A stretch of DNA of 64,000 nt from DATMFV01 sp035555975 (GTDB taxonomy: Bacteria; Verrucomicrobiota; Verrucomicrobiia; Chthoniobacterales; Chthoniobacteraceae). Location of the stretch: NCBI GenBank assembly GCA_035555975.1, contig DATMFV010000084.1:22146-86145 (forward strand). Direction: 5' to 3'. Positions 43,005 through 52,903 of the stretch are shown piece by piece. Numbering within the stretch: the stretch's first letter is position 1; every line of letters begins with the position of its first letter. The notes beneath the pieces are model-generated. The model saw nothing but the letters and a program-made list of their open reading frames with translations, searched no databases and was not told the DNA's origin. The position numbers were made by a program, and so were the translations under genes.

Positions 43005-45493
43005 CGGTAACCCCTCCAGAGATAGACCGGCAGGATGAAAAAGAGCGTGGAAAAGAGCGAACAGACGATGCCGATCGCGGCGACAAGGCCGAGCGAGGAG
43101 AGCGCCGGGTTGGTCGCGAGCCCGAGCGAGCCAAACGCAGTGATGGTGGTCAAGGCGCTCAAAGTCACCGGTTTGACCACGGCGGCCAGCGCTTCGGGGC
43201 TGTTGCGCGGGCTGCGGATCGCCAGAATGATGTAGATGCCGTAATCCACCCCGATCCCGAGGACCAGCGGAAACGCCAGGACATTGAAGAGATTGAGCGG
43301 CAGACCGGTGATTTTCAGCACGGCGGCCATCGCGCCGACGCTCAAAAGGAGGCTGCCGAGCAGGACAAAGAGCGGCGCCGCCGAACGGTAAAGGAACCAG
43401 AGGACGACGATGATGAAGGAGAGCATCACGAGACTCAGGCGGAGTAGTTTCCCCTTGGACCACGGAAGAAGATCGGCCATGACGTAGCTCCAGCCGGTGA
43501 GCCGCGCGGTGACGCCGGGGGTTTCGAGCGCATTGCGCAGGGCGATCTGTTCGTCCGCGCCGGAAAGGGTCTTGTTCGGGAAAATATAGGCGACGCCAAC
43601 GTTGGGCGTGGTGGAGAGAAAACGGTCGAGGACAAAGATCCAGCTTGAGGAGGGGGGGAGCGTCTTGCGCCAGTCAAGCGGGGTACGGTCTCCGTGCCCG
43701 AGGGTCTCCAGCGCGTCGAGCATCGTAAAGGCGGGCGCAAACGAGGCCGGGGCAAACCCGCCTTCGTCGAGCGCAGCACGGAAGCTCTCGCGGATGGTGG
43801 AAAAATCGAGCGTCGCCAGCGTTCCCAGGTTGGCTTTAACCCGGTCGGGCGCGAGCGCGAAAGCGGCGGGGGTGGTGGCCCGGGCGATGGCGCCCGTTTC
43901 CTTCGCCTTGTCCCAATGCTGCGACGCCTTGCTCCATTGCTCGTAAAAGCTCTGGTCGTTGTCGGCCTGGATAAAGGCGAGCACCGGCTCGACTTCCGCC
44001 GCCGGGACTTCGCTGGTGATCTTGCGCAGGGCAAACCCGGCCTTGCTGTTGGGCGGTTCCAGAGAACGCGGGTCGGTCTCAATCCGCAACGCACCGACCG
44101 GGGCATAAGCCAGGGCGTTGGCGAGCAGGAGAAGCGCCAATGCGCCCAAAGCCACCTTTTTGGAATGTGTCACGAGGTAACAGAGATAACGGCGCGTAAC
44201 GACCAGAAGGATGTCCGGTTTTGCGGGGCGATAGCGGGTATTGAGCAGAGCGAAAAAGATCGTCATCATCAGGAGCGCCGCCAGCAGGATGCCGATGCCG
44301 ATCAGCACGCCGAGCTGGGTGAACCCCGGTGATTCGCTCAAAATCAGCGAAGCGAAGGAGACCGCTGCGGTCGCCGCGCCAAAGAGAAGCCCCCGCCCGA
44401 GGAGCGCGACGGTATCGACGGCGGCGGTCTCGTGGTTGATCCCCTGGTTGCGCATCTCCTGATAGGTGCCGTAGAGGATCATCCCGAAATCGACCCCGAT
44501 GCCGATCATGATCGCGCAGACCCCCATGGTGACGACGTTGAGTTCGTCGAAAATGAGCACCCCGCTCGCCACCGCTCCCAGGCAGCAAAGCAGGAGAACG
44601 AAGAGGATCGCCCCAAGCGGGCGGACCCTGCGGAACGCGGTATAAAAGAAGAGGGTCACCAGAAGGGCCGAACTGCCGACGGTGGAGACGACATCATCCT
44701 TCATCCCGAGCGACATCTCGGCGACGTACGCCGTCCGCCCGGTGACGAGGACTTTCGGGGCCACTCCTTCGCTCCAGCCGCTGCGGACGCGCTCCACGAA
44801 GTCGTCCACCTGTCGCATCATCGCCTGGCAGCTTTCGGAGTCGAGCCCGGTCTGGTTACTGACGGCGATTGCCAGGCGCAGCGTCCCATCCTCGGAGGCG
44901 AGCGGGCGCGACGGCTCGGTCGAAAACGAACCGGCGATCGGCTTCAGCGCCGGGACCACGACGCCGAGCGGATCGAAGTTCAGTTCCATCTCCGCCTTGG
45001 GCGAACCGGCTTCGATCTCGGCCCGTTTTTTCGCCATCCGCTCGTGCAGCGCCTCGGGTTGGAGACGGGCGAGGGCGGCCGCAAACTCCTGCGGCGGGAG
45101 GTTGAGCAGCAGCGGCACCGCGAGCTGGGAGATTTCGCCGATCCCTCCTTCGGTCTCCATTGGCGAGCGATCCATGACGCGGACGACCCACGGCTCGCGG
45201 CGCAACGCTTCGCCGAAATAGTCGGCAAAGGCGTCCATGTCGGCCTCCTGCGTCTCGTCCCAGAGGGCGAAGGTGATCTCGTTGGCCTGTGAAAACTCCC
45301 GGTCGTAAACCTTCAGGGCGCGCACCGAATCAAACCGCTGCGGGAGGAGGTTGAGAATGTCTGAGTCGACTTTTCCCTGGGTGACGATGATGGCGATGGT
45401 CACGCCGACGATCACGACAGAGAGCAGGAGGGTCCAGACAGGATGCCGAACAGCTAAACGGGCAAGACGGGTTTCAGGGCGGTCGCTCATCAA
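43001..45493 (-). CDS. MMPL/RND-family exporter
   Basis: 830 residues, about 12 membrane helices in two repeats: one at the N-terminus (TLLLSVVIVGVTIAIIV), five around residues 280-420 with the GIGVDFGMILYGTYQE motif (proton-relay Asp), and the second half with VLGIGVDYGIYIILAI. Two large periplasmic loops lie between. This is the hydrophobe exporter family that moves lipids and lipid-linked pigments (mycobacterial MmpL, hopanoid transporter HpnN). It forms an operon with the acyltransferase and LolA genes. Confidence 0.85.
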   Translation of the reverse strand: MMSDRPETRLARLAVRHPVWTLLLSVVIVGVTIAIIVTQGKVDSDILNLLPQRFDSVRALKVYDREFSQANEITFALWDETQEADMDAFADYFGEALRREPWVVRVMDRSPMETEGGIGEISQLAVPLLLNLPPQEFAAALARLQPEALHERMAKKRAEIEAGSPKAEMELNFDPLGVVVPALKPIAGSFSTEPSRPLASEDGTLRLAIAVSNQTGLDSESCQAMMRQVDDFVERVRSGWSEGVAPKVLVTGRTAYVAEMSLGMKDDVVSTVGSSALLVTLFFYTAFRRVRPLGAILFVLLLCCLGAVASGVLIFDELNVVTMGVCAIMIGIGVDFGMILYGTYQEMRNQGINHETAAVDTVALLGRGLLFGAATAAVSFASLILSESPGFTQLGVLIGIGILLAALLMMTIFFALLNTRYRPAKPDILLVVTRRYLCYLVTHSKKVALGALALLLLANALAYAPVGALRIETDPRSLEPPNSKAGFALRKITSEVPAAEVEPVLAFIQADNDQSFYEQWSKASQHWDKAKETGAIARATTPAAFALAPDRVKANLGTLATLDFSTIRESFRAALDEGGFAPASFAPAFTMLDALETLGHGDRTPLDWRKTLPPSSSWIFVLDRFLSTTPNVGVAYIFPNKTLSGADEQIALRNALETPGVTARLTGWSYVMADLLPWSKGKLLRLSLVMLSFIIVVLWFLYRSAAPLFVLLGSLLLSVGAMAAVLKITGLPLNLFNVLAFPLVLGIGVDYGIYIILAIRSPRNSPEALAAVVKPVTLSALTTITAFGSLGLATNPALSSLGLVAAIGIVCSLFSTLFFILPVYLWRGYR

Positions 45494-45601
45494 ATCACGG
45501 AAAAGTGAAAAGTGAGCCTTAAAAAAAGCCGTTTGTCAGTCTCTTTGTCAGACCGATTTTTTCCCGGCGGGGCCTGCCGCCTCCAGAGGAAAGCGCCGGA
45601 G

Positions 45602-47683
45602 CTATGGACTTGCCCGCTCCAGCGCTTCGAGAACGATGCCGGAAGTGAGAATCTCGGGAAGGATCTCCGGCTCCCCGCCGTCTGCCGGATAAACAACGTA
45701 AACCGGCACCCCCGCGCGGCCCAGGCGCTTGAGTTCGGCGGTGATCAGCGGATCGCCGTCGGTCCAGTCGGCCTTGAGCGTCGGGATGCCCTTGAGCTGG
45801 CGGCTGACTTCGCCCCGGTTGAGGACGAAGTTTTCGTTGAACTTGCAGTTCACGCACCATTTCGCCGTGAAATCGACAAAAATCGGTTTGCCTTCCTTGC
45901 GCAGTTCCGCCACGCGTTCGCTCGACCACGTTTCCCACCCTTCATGCACCGCCGGGCGGGCCAGAAGAAGGGCGAGACCGATGACGGTTACGATCCCCGC
46001 CAGCGCGACCACCAACTGGCTCCGGCGTGCGCCGGGGCGAACCCAACTGCCGAAGATCCAGGCGGCCATCCCAATGCCGAGCAACACCCAGACGGCCCCC
46101 ATCAACCCGTCCATCCCCTTCTGCACCCCGACCACGCCGAGCAGCCAGACAACCGTCCCGAGCAGCAGGAAACCCATCAACTGCTTGAGCCGCTCCATCC
46201 ACGGCCCCGGCTTGGGCAGAAAACGCATCCACCCCGGTTGCGCGGTCAAAATGAGATACGGGAAACCCATCCCCGCCGCGATCGCGAGGAACATCGAAAG
46301 GGTGACCGGTGCGCTCTGCGCAAAGGCAAACGGCAGCGCGGGCCCGAGGAACGGCGCGGTACACGGGGTCGCCAGCAGCGTGGCAAACATGCCGTGGACA
46401 AACGCACCGCCATACCCTTCCTGCCCGGAGAGATTGACCAGCCGCCCCGTCCCGGGGAGCCAGATTTCAAAAACGCCGAGCAGGTTGAGCGAAAAAACGA
46501 AGATGATGACCGCCATCGCCAGTACGAAGACCGGGTTCTGGAACTGGAACGCCCACGAAACCTCGCGGCCGACCGATTTGGCGAGGATCACCAGCAGCGC
46601 CACGCCTGTAAACCAGACAAAAATCCCGGCCACAAACGAGAGGCCGATCCGGAAAACCCGCTGGCGCGATTCCCCCGCCTGCCCAAGGAAACCGAAGATC
46701 TTCAGCGCGATAACCGGGAGGACGCATGGCATCAGGTTGAGGATGAACCCGCCGATAAAACCGAGGAACAGCGCGTACGGAACGGTCAATCCCGGACCGC
46801 CGCCGGGCGCACTCCCCTCCCCCGCGCCGGAGCCGGTGGCCGACCCCGAGGCCGCCGGTGCGGTCGCCGCGGCTTCGGTCGGCTGCTGATTTTCAATGAT
46901 CCAGCCGTGGCGTTCGCCGGTCTGCGAGTCGGTCGCGGTGATCACCCCCTGAAGGTGGGTCGAGCCCGGAGCGTACGGGATGCGGAAGCTTTCGTCGGGA
47001 AGCGCCTCGACATGTTCCAGGATCGGGGTGATCGGGAAAAATTCAAAGGTCCGCCCCGGTGTGGCGTCCTCGATCTTCAGGGTCGCCGCCCCTTCACCGG
47101 CGCTCCAATGGACGGGGAAAGGAGGGACCTCCGTCTTCGGAAGCTGGGCGCGAAAGGTCGTAAAAAGCGCGGCGTCCGTCCCCGGCTGCGCGGTTTCGCC
47201 CACGGGAAGGGTCAGTTCCAGATCAGCCGAACCGGGGATGCAGCTCTCCTTGCAGACCAGCCAGGCAGCCTTCGCCTTGATCGTGACGGGGCCGGAGACC
47301 TCCCCCGGCGCGGTCAGGTCGACCATCAGGAGGGTTTCGCTCCCCCCTTCGTAGCCGAATGTGACGAGGTCGCCCGGTTCGAGGTGCCGGGTCGGCAGCG
47401 GCCACTGGATCGGGCCCGCCTTCCACCCCGGCGGCAGTTCCCAGGTTATCGTCGTCGGGATGCCGGAATCGCCCGAATTAACCCAATAAACGTGCCAATC
47501 CTTCGCAATATCGAGCCGGACCCCGACCGTGATGGTCTTTCCCGGGACCACCTTCGCCGTTTCGGAGAGAAGCGCGGCCTTGACGAGGGTCACCCCATTG
47601 ACCTCCTGCGCCTCCGCATGACGGGAGCCGAAGTCGCCCAGGGTCAGGAGAAAGAGCAGGAGAAGGTAAAAAAGCCGGGCCAT
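45602..47683 (-). CDS. thiol:disulfide interchange protein DsbD-like
   Basis: 693 residues from ATG 47683. Signal peptide LFYLLLLFLLTLGDF. The N-terminal domain (VRLDIAKDWHVYWVNSGDSG, CKESCIPGSADL) is of the DsbD/ScsB alpha type. The membrane domain carries the two conserved cysteines in LNLMPCVLPVIALKIFGF and LATPCTAPFLGPALPFA. The C-terminal thioredoxin domain has TAKWCVNCKFNE (CxxC). It passes electrons from cytoplasmic thioredoxin to periplasmic thiols. It diverges from the PBP gene with overlapping upstream regions. Confidence 0.87.
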   Translation of the reverse strand: MARLFYLLLLFLLTLGDFGSRHAEAQEVNGVTLVKAALLSETAKVVPGKTITVGVRLDIAKDWHVYWVNSGDSGIPTTITWELPPGWKAGPIQWPLPTRHLEPGDLVTFGYEGGSETLLMVDLTAPGEVSGPVTIKAKAAWLVCKESCIPGSADLELTLPVGETAQPGTDAALFTTFRAQLPKTEVPPFPVHWSAGEGAATLKIEDATPGRTFEFFPITPILEHVEALPDESFRIPYAPGSTHLQGVITATDSQTGERHGWIIENQQPTEAAATAPAASGSATGSGAGEGSAPGGGPGLTVPYALFLGFIGGFILNLMPCVLPVIALKIFGFLGQAGESRQRVFRIGLSFVAGIFVWFTGVALLVILAKSVGREVSWAFQFQNPVFVLAMAVIIFVFSLNLLGVFEIWLPGTGRLVNLSGQEGYGGAFVHGMFATLLATPCTAPFLGPALPFAFAQSAPVTLSMFLAIAAGMGFPYLILTAQPGWMRFLPKPGPWMERLKQLMGFLLLGTVVWLLGVVGVQKGMDGLMGAVWVLLGIGMAAWIFGSWVRPGARRSQLVVALAGIVTVIGLALLLARPAVHEGWETWSSERVAELRKEGKPIFVDFTAKWCVNCKFNENFVLNRGEVSRQLKGIPTLKADWTDGDPLITAELKRLGRAGVPVYVVYPADGGEPEILPEILTSGIVLEALERASP

Positions 47684-47804
47684 GATGGAAACTTGTTTAA
47701 CATGGAGCCGCACGGCGCGCAAACGGCAGCTCCAAGCCATCATAGACAACGCCCGCGCCGTTGCGTTCAAAGCCAAATGCCGACGACCGCCCGAACCCCC
47801 TTTT

Positions 47805-50198
47805 GTGGAGAAGAGAGTTCAGGGACGGGGAATCATCCTGCGGGTGATGATCCAGACGCTGGCGGTCGTGCTGGTGCTGCTGGTGGCGGGAGCCGTGATG
47901 GCTTACCGGCATTACCGCGAACGCGCGGGGCAGTACGATCTCTCCCTCGCCGGGCAGCTTCCGCAGCGCAACGTGGTCTACGACGGCGACGGGCGGGTCG
48001 TGGCGTGGATCGACGGTGAAAACCGCCAAACCATCCCGCTTTCGCAGGTGCCGGCCGATTTTGTCAAGGCGCTGCTGGTGCGCGAGGATGCCCGCTTCTG
48101 GGAACACGACGGGTTTGACTGGAAGGGGATCTGCCGGGCCTTCCTGGTCAACCTCCGCGAAGGGGGCATCCAACAGGGCGGGAGCACGTTGACCCAGCAA
48201 CTGGTGCGCAACACGTTTGACCTTGGCGGGCGGACGTGGGACCGCAAGCTGCTCGAAGCGATGTTGACCCGGCGGTTTGAAGCCGCGTTTTCCAAGCGGC
48301 AACTCCTCCACTGGTACATCAACTGCGTTTATTATGGCGACGGGGCGTACGGGCTGGAGCGCGCGGCGCAGGAGTACTTCAACCGCCCGGCATCGAAGCT
48401 GACCCTCGCGCAATCGGCCACGCTCGCCGGGTTGATCCGCAGCCCAAACCGTTACTCTCCCGCGAGCCATCCCAAAGAGGCGACCATCCAGCGCAACCAG
48501 GTGCTCGACCGGATGATGGAGCTTGGCGTGATTTCCCGGGCCGACTACGAGGAAGCGAGAGCCGCGCCGATGGAGACCCGGGCCGCGCCGCCGCTCCCCA
48601 ATCCGCAGGGGTACGTGATGGACGCCATTCGGCGCGAGATGGGCCAGGCCCTTACGGGGCGGCGGATCAACCTCGGCGGGCTCAAGGTCTACACCACGTT
48701 CGACCCAAAGTTGCAGGCGACTGCGGAAAAGGTGATGGAGGAGGAACTGACGCGGATTGAAAGTCAAAAAGGATGGCCTCACCCCCGGCGGCCCAAAGAA
48801 GGTCTGCCCAAGGAGGTCTCGCAGACCCCTTATCTTCAGGGAGCCGTGGTGGCGATCGAAAACCGGACCGGCGCAATCCGCGCGCTTGTCGGCGGGCGGA
48901 GCTATCACGACAGCCGGTTTGACCGCGCCACGCTGGCGCAGCGTCAGGTCGGCTCGACCTTCAAGCCGTTTGTTTACACGCTTGCGTTTGAGCGGGGGCT
49001 CAACCCGGCTTCGCCCATTGACGACTCCCGGATCGCCCCCGGCGAGTATCGCGACATCCCCAAAAGCTGGTCGCCCAGCAACTCCGACGGGGAGTATGGG
49101 GGGCTCAAACCGATGGAAATCGGGCTGGTGAAGTCGCGCAACACGATGAGCGTCCGCGTGGGGGAGTATGTCGGCCTGCGCGCGGTTTTGGCGGCGGCGC
49201 GGCTGCTGGGGCTCGGCAATGCGTTGCCGCCTTATCCGGCCATTTTCCTCGGCGGGTTTGAGACGACTCTACGGCAGATGGCGGGAGCGTTTACCGTCTT
49301 CCCCAACCGGGGGGCGCGGGCGCAGCCGCACCTGATCTCGCGCATTGAAGACGACACCGGCAAGGTGCTCTATCGTGCGCCGGTTTCGCGCGTGCCGGTG
49401 TTTGCCCGTTCGGCGGCGTGGACCACTTCGGACCTGCTCGAAGAAGTGCTCCAGAGCGGCACCGGGGCACGCGCCCGGCGCAACGGCTTCACCCTTCCCG
49501 CAGCGGGAAAGACCGGCACGACCAACCGCCATCGCGACGCCTGGTTCGTCGGCTACACCAGTTCGCTCACCTGCGGCGTCTGGGTCGGGTTTGATCGCCC
49601 GAAAACGATTTCGCACGGCGGGTATGGCGCGACGCTCGCCCTGCCGATCTGGGTTCGCCTGATGGAAACAGCCCCCGAAAACCGCTACCCCGCGCTTTCG
49701 CTGATCGACCCGGAACGGACCACCGAAGTCGTCCTCTGCCAGGAAAGCCAGCGGCTCGCGGTGGAGGGGTGTTACCGCGCCCATACGGCCTACCGGGTCG
49801 TCATGCGGATGGCGATGGCTCCCAAGACCGAATGCACGATTCATGCGAAGGACTTCCGCGAACTGGAAGCCGACGCCGCCCCCACCCCGCCGCCCGTGGC
49901 GGAATGGCTGGAGCCGGAAACGCCGCCGCCGAAGAGCCAGCGTTCGGAAAAGGCGCGTGTTCAAAAGGAACGCCTCCAGAAGCAGCCCGCGCGGAAACAA
50001 GGTCAGCCGTCGTCGACGCCAGATCGGGAGCGGCGTCAGGAACCGCGCCGGGACTCGTATCAGGTGCCGCCCCCCAGGCGGGTGCCGGTGCGCCGGGCGA
50101 TCCCCGTCGATCCGCGCGACCGCGATCTGTATTACCTCTATGAGGATGGCCCTTACCGGGGTGGGGTCTATGAAGACGGGATCTACGAAGCGGAGTGA
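47805..50198 (+). CDS. class A penicillin-binding protein (PBP1-type)
   Basis: About 797 residues from GTG 47805; ATG 47847 is an alternative, and the open frame to 47682 overlaps the dsbD start. A signal-anchor (MIQTLAVVLVLLVAGAVMAY) is followed by the glycosyltransferase-51 domain (REDARFWEHDGFDWKG, QQGGSTLTQQLVRN). The transpeptidase domain has all three boxes: GSTFKPF (catalytic Ser, Lys), KSRNTMS and GKTGTTN. The last ~130 residues are a Pro/Arg/Lys-rich tail ending in Tyr/Asp/Gly repeats (YYLYEDGPYRGGVYEDG). It builds and cross-links peptidoglycan. Confidence 0.87.
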   Translation: MEKRVQGRGIILRVMIQTLAVVLVLLVAGAVMAYRHYRERAGQYDLSLAGQLPQRNVVYDGDGRVVAWIDGENRQTIPLSQVPADFVKALLVREDARFWEHDGFDWKGICRAFLVNLREGGIQQGGSTLTQQLVRNTFDLGGRTWDRKLLEAMLTRRFEAAFSKRQLLHWYINCVYYGDGAYGLERAAQEYFNRPASKLTLAQSATLAGLIRSPNRYSPASHPKEATIQRNQVLDRMMELGVISRADYEEARAAPMETRAAPPLPNPQGYVMDAIRREMGQALTGRRINLGGLKVYTTFDPKLQATAEKVMEEELTRIESQKGWPHPRRPKEGLPKEVSQTPYLQGAVVAIENRTGAIRALVGGRSYHDSRFDRATLAQRQVGSTFKPFVYTLAFERGLNPASPIDDSRIAPGEYRDIPKSWSPSNSDGEYGGLKPMEIGLVKSRNTMSVRVGEYVGLRAVLAAARLLGLGNALPPYPAIFLGGFETTLRQMAGAFTVFPNRGARAQPHLISRIEDDTGKVLYRAPVSRVPVFARSAAWTTSDLLEEVLQSGTGARARRNGFTLPAAGKTGTTNRHRDAWFVGYTSSLTCGVWVGFDRPKTISHGGYGATLALPIWVRLMETAPENRYPALSLIDPERTTEVVLCQESQRLAVEGCYRAHTAYRVVMRMAMAPKTECTIHAKDFRELEADAAPTPPPVAEWLEPETPPPKSQRSEKARVQKERLQKQPARKQGQPSSTPDRERRQEPRRDSYQVPPPRRVPVRRAIPVDPRDRDLYYLYEDGPYRGGVYEDGIYEAE

Positions 50199-51079
50199 GG
50201 AGCCGACAGGGGCAGGCTGGCGGCCTCCTCCTCGTGGGTGGCAACGGCGGAAAGAGCGCCGATGGCATCGTCGAGGGGAATTTCGATCCGCTTCCGTTGC
50301 CGGAACCTGCTGATGGAGCGAAACCCGGTCCGTTTCAACAGATGCATCGCTTCCAGGAAACGGTCGCCGACCCGTTCGGGGACGTGGGCATCGGAACCGA
50401 GCACGATCGGGATGCCGCGCGCGGCGATCTCCTCCAGAATGGCGGGTGCGGGGTTCATCTCCGGCACCGCCTTGTTCGCGCCGGAGGTGTTCAGTTCCAG
50501 GGCGACGCCGGTCGCGGCGATCCGGTCGAGCGCGGCGCGGATAGGTTCCATCATGGCTCCCAGGTCCCAGTTGGCGGCGAAGTTCTTGACGAGGTCCGGA
50601 TGGGCCAGGGTGTCAAAAAGCCCCGTCTCGGCCGCGTCCGCAAGGTGGCGGAAATAGTTTTCCTGGTACTCCCGATCGCCGCTGCTCCCGAACGCTTCGC
50701 GGTATTCCCGCAAGTGGGGATGGACGGAACCGAGGATATAATGAAAATCAGCCCGCGAATGCAGTTCCCGCAGCCACGGCTCCATGCCGGGAAAGTAATC
50801 GCTCTCCATCCCGAGCAGGATTTCCACCCTTCCCTGCCACTGATCGGCCGCCTCCTGCACCATCGACAGGTAGGTGTCCAGTTCCTCCGGCGCCATCCGC
50901 ACCCGGGCCGAAAACCGGTCCGGCATCGGGCTGTGGCAGGTGATCACCATACCGTGAAAGCCGCGACGAAACGCCGCCGCCGCATATTCCTCCGGCATGC
51001 CGACCGCGTGCTTGCACAACGGCGTGTGCATATGGGAGTCAAAAAGGAGCGTCTTCTGCGGGTCGGGAGCGGTGGTCAT
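50183..51079 (-). CDS. PHP-domain histidinol-phosphatase-like protein
   Basis: 298 residues from ATG 51079 (the frame is open further upstream but with non-coding character). PHP metal motifs: LFDSHMHTPLCKHA, GMVITCHSPMP, LLGMESDYF, YILGSVH, TLAHPDLVK and VLGSDAHVP. This layout is that of HisJ-type histidinol phosphatase (histidine biosynthesis); related PHP phosphoesterases cannot be excluded. It ends 16 bases inside the converging PBP gene. Confidence 0.8.
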   Translation of the reverse strand: MTTAPDPQKTLLFDSHMHTPLCKHAVGMPEEYAAAAFRRGFHGMVITCHSPMPDRFSARVRMAPEELDTYLSMVQEAADQWQGRVEILLGMESDYFPGMEPWLRELHSRADFHYILGSVHPHLREYREAFGSSGDREYQENYFRHLADAAETGLFDTLAHPDLVKNFAANWDLGAMMEPIRAALDRIAATGVALELNTSGANKAVPEMNPAPAILEEIAARGIPIVLGSDAHVPERVGDRFLEAMHLLKRTGFRSISRFRQRKRIEIPLDDAIGALSAVATHEEEAASLPLSAPHSAS

Positions 51080-51240
51080 GGCAAGGGTAAAGGCAAAGGC
51101 AAAGGGAGGACGGGGGGAATCGTTTCGAGCGGTTTCGAAAGTGGTTTGGACGATCCATATCCATTGAAAACGAGAATAAAAGCCGACGCGATGTGAGGAA
51201 GAAAGCCTTTTCTGTAGGGGAATGCTCCAAAAATGGGGCG

Positions 51241-52340
51241 ACTTCCGCTTCCCCTTCGCCCCGGTTTTTGCCACTCTCGTTGCCCATGTTGGCAAAGGTT
51301 TATTCGGCAGCGGTCTATGGAGTTGACGCGTACGAAGTGGAGATCGAGGTGAACGCGGCGAAGGGCGCACCCGTCACCGTGATCGTCGGTCTGCCCGATA
51401 TTGCGGTCAAGGAGAGCCGCGACCGGGTCCTGACCGCCGTTCACAACAGCGGCTACCGCTCCCCCCAGGGTCGTACCACCATCAACCTCGCCCCCGCCGA
51501 CGTGAAAAAGGAAGGCCCGAGCTTTGATCTCCCGATCGCTCTTGGCACCATCGCAGTCGGCGAGGAAATCCGCCTCCCCGATCTCGAACAATACGCCTTC
51601 GTAGGAGAACTCGCCCTAGACGGTGCCATTCGGGGCGTCAACGGCGTCCTCCCGATCGCGCTGGAAGCCCGCAAAAAGGGCCGGCGAGCCATCATGGTCC
51701 CGGAAGAAAACGCCCACGAAGCCGCCATCGTCACCGGCATCACCACCTACGGGGTCCGCAACCTGCGACAGGTCTTCGAATTCCTGCGGGGCAACGACCA
51801 CAGCCTCACCCCCGTCATCACCCAATCAATCGACGAGGTCCACCCCGACTACGAGGTCGATTTCGCCGACGTCCGGGGCCAATACGCTGCCAAACGCGCT
51901 ATCGAAGTCGCCGTAGCCGGTGGCCACAACCTCCTGATGATCGGCCCACCGGGAAGCGGAAAGTCGATGCTCGCCAAGCGCCTCCCAACCATCATGCCCC
52001 CGATGACTTTCGAGGAAGCGCTGGAAACCACCAAGGTCCACAGCATCTGCGGTTTCCTGGGCAACAAACGTTCCTTCATCAACGTCCGCCCCTTCCGATC
52101 CCCCCACCACACCATCTCCGACGCGGGCCTGCTCGGCGGCGGCTCCAATCCCTCCCCCGGAGAAGTGACCCTCGCCCACAACGGCGTCCTCTTCATGGAC
52201 GAACTCCCCGAGTTCAAACGCGCCACGCTGGAAGTCCTGCGCCAACCCCTCGAAGACAAACAAGTCACCGTCTCCCGCGCCGCTGGCTCGATGACCTTCC
52301 CTGCCGACTTCATGATGGTCGCCGCGTTGAACCCTTGTCC
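51241..52340 (+). repeat. 1.1-kb inverted repeat, left copy (comM 5' part and leader)
   Basis: Pairs with 54721-55820 in opposite orientation. It covers 45 bases of leader plus the first ~351 codons of comM with no length difference. Copies differ mostly at third codon positions, roughly one base in ten over the stretch compared by eye. The match stops at CCCTTGTCC. Confidence 0.85.
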
Positions 52341-52818
52341 TTGCGGGTACTTTGGAGACTTAAAACGCGAGTGCCGCTGCTCCCTAAATCAGGTCCAACG
52401 CTATCGCCAACGCATCTCCGGCCCCCTTCTTGACCGCATCGACCTCCACATCGAAGTGCCCGCCGTGCAATTCAAGGAACTGACCAGCACCGAAAACGGC
52501 GAATCATCCGCCTCCATCCGGGAACGCATCCTTGCAGCCCGAGCCATCCAGCAAAAGCGGTTCGCCAAAAGTACCCAAACCCGCTGCAACGCCCGGATGA
52601 CCTCCCGCCAACTCAAAACGCACGGCCAACTCGACGAGCAATGCCGCGAACTCCTCCGCATGGCCATGAGCGAACTCAACCTAAGCGCCCGCGCCCACGA
52701 CCGCATCCTAAAAGTCTCCCGAACCATCGCCGATCTGGAAGCCGCACAAGACATCGGAATTCATCACCTCAGCGAGGCTATTCAATATCGCACACTGGAC
52801 CGCAGTCTATGGACCTGA
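51286..52818 (+). CDS. comM: ComM/YifB-family Mg-chelatase-like AAA ATPase (complete copy)
   Basis: 510 residues from ATG 51286 (MLAKVYSAAVYGVDAYEVE). N-terminal ChlI-like domain, then Walker A GPPGSGKSM (220-228), Walker B VLFMDELPEF, ALNPCPCGYFGD, sensor region RISGPLLDRIDLHIEVPA and the C-terminal HTH-like domain (LSARAHDRILKVSRTIADLE). ComM is a hexameric helicase that speeds branch migration in natural transformation. This copy is complete. In Acinetobacter the same gene is a known island insertion site, and here a defence-like gene and a second, truncated copy follow it. Confidence 0.9.
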   Translation: MLAKVYSAAVYGVDAYEVEIEVNAAKGAPVTVIVGLPDIAVKESRDRVLTAVHNSGYRSPQGRTTINLAPADVKKEGPSFDLPIALGTIAVGEEIRLPDLEQYAFVGELALDGAIRGVNGVLPIALEARKKGRRAIMVPEENAHEAAIVTGITTYGVRNLRQVFEFLRGNDHSLTPVITQSIDEVHPDYEVDFADVRGQYAAKRAIEVAVAGGHNLLMIGPPGSGKSMLAKRLPTIMPPMTFEEALETTKVHSICGFLGNKRSFINVRPFRSPHHTISDAGLLGGGSNPSPGEVTLAHNGVLFMDELPEFKRATLEVLRQPLEDKQVTVSRAAGSMTFPADFMMVAALNPCPCGYFGDLKRECRCSLNQVQRYRQRISGPLLDRIDLHIEVPAVQFKELTSTENGESSASIRERILAARAIQQKRFAKSTQTRCNARMTSRQLKTHGQLDEQCRELLRMAMSELNLSARAHDRILKVSRTIADLEAAQDIGIHHLSEAIQYRTLDRSLWT

Positions 52819-52903
52819 GGACATCAACAAATTTACAGATCAGCTTATAGAAAGCTGCTTTGGGAAAATAAATAATCCAAATAAAACGTTAAAATTATCT
52901 AAA

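Noticed and set aside
45512..48019. 835-codon plus-strand ORF
   Set aside because: It runs opposite the DsbD-like gene and into the PBP gene; residues are Arg/Pro-rich with no motif. It is a GC codon shadow.
51193..51285. Earlier start for comM
   Set aside because: Both comM copies are conserved from MLAKVY onward, and the 31 extra residues have no family character.
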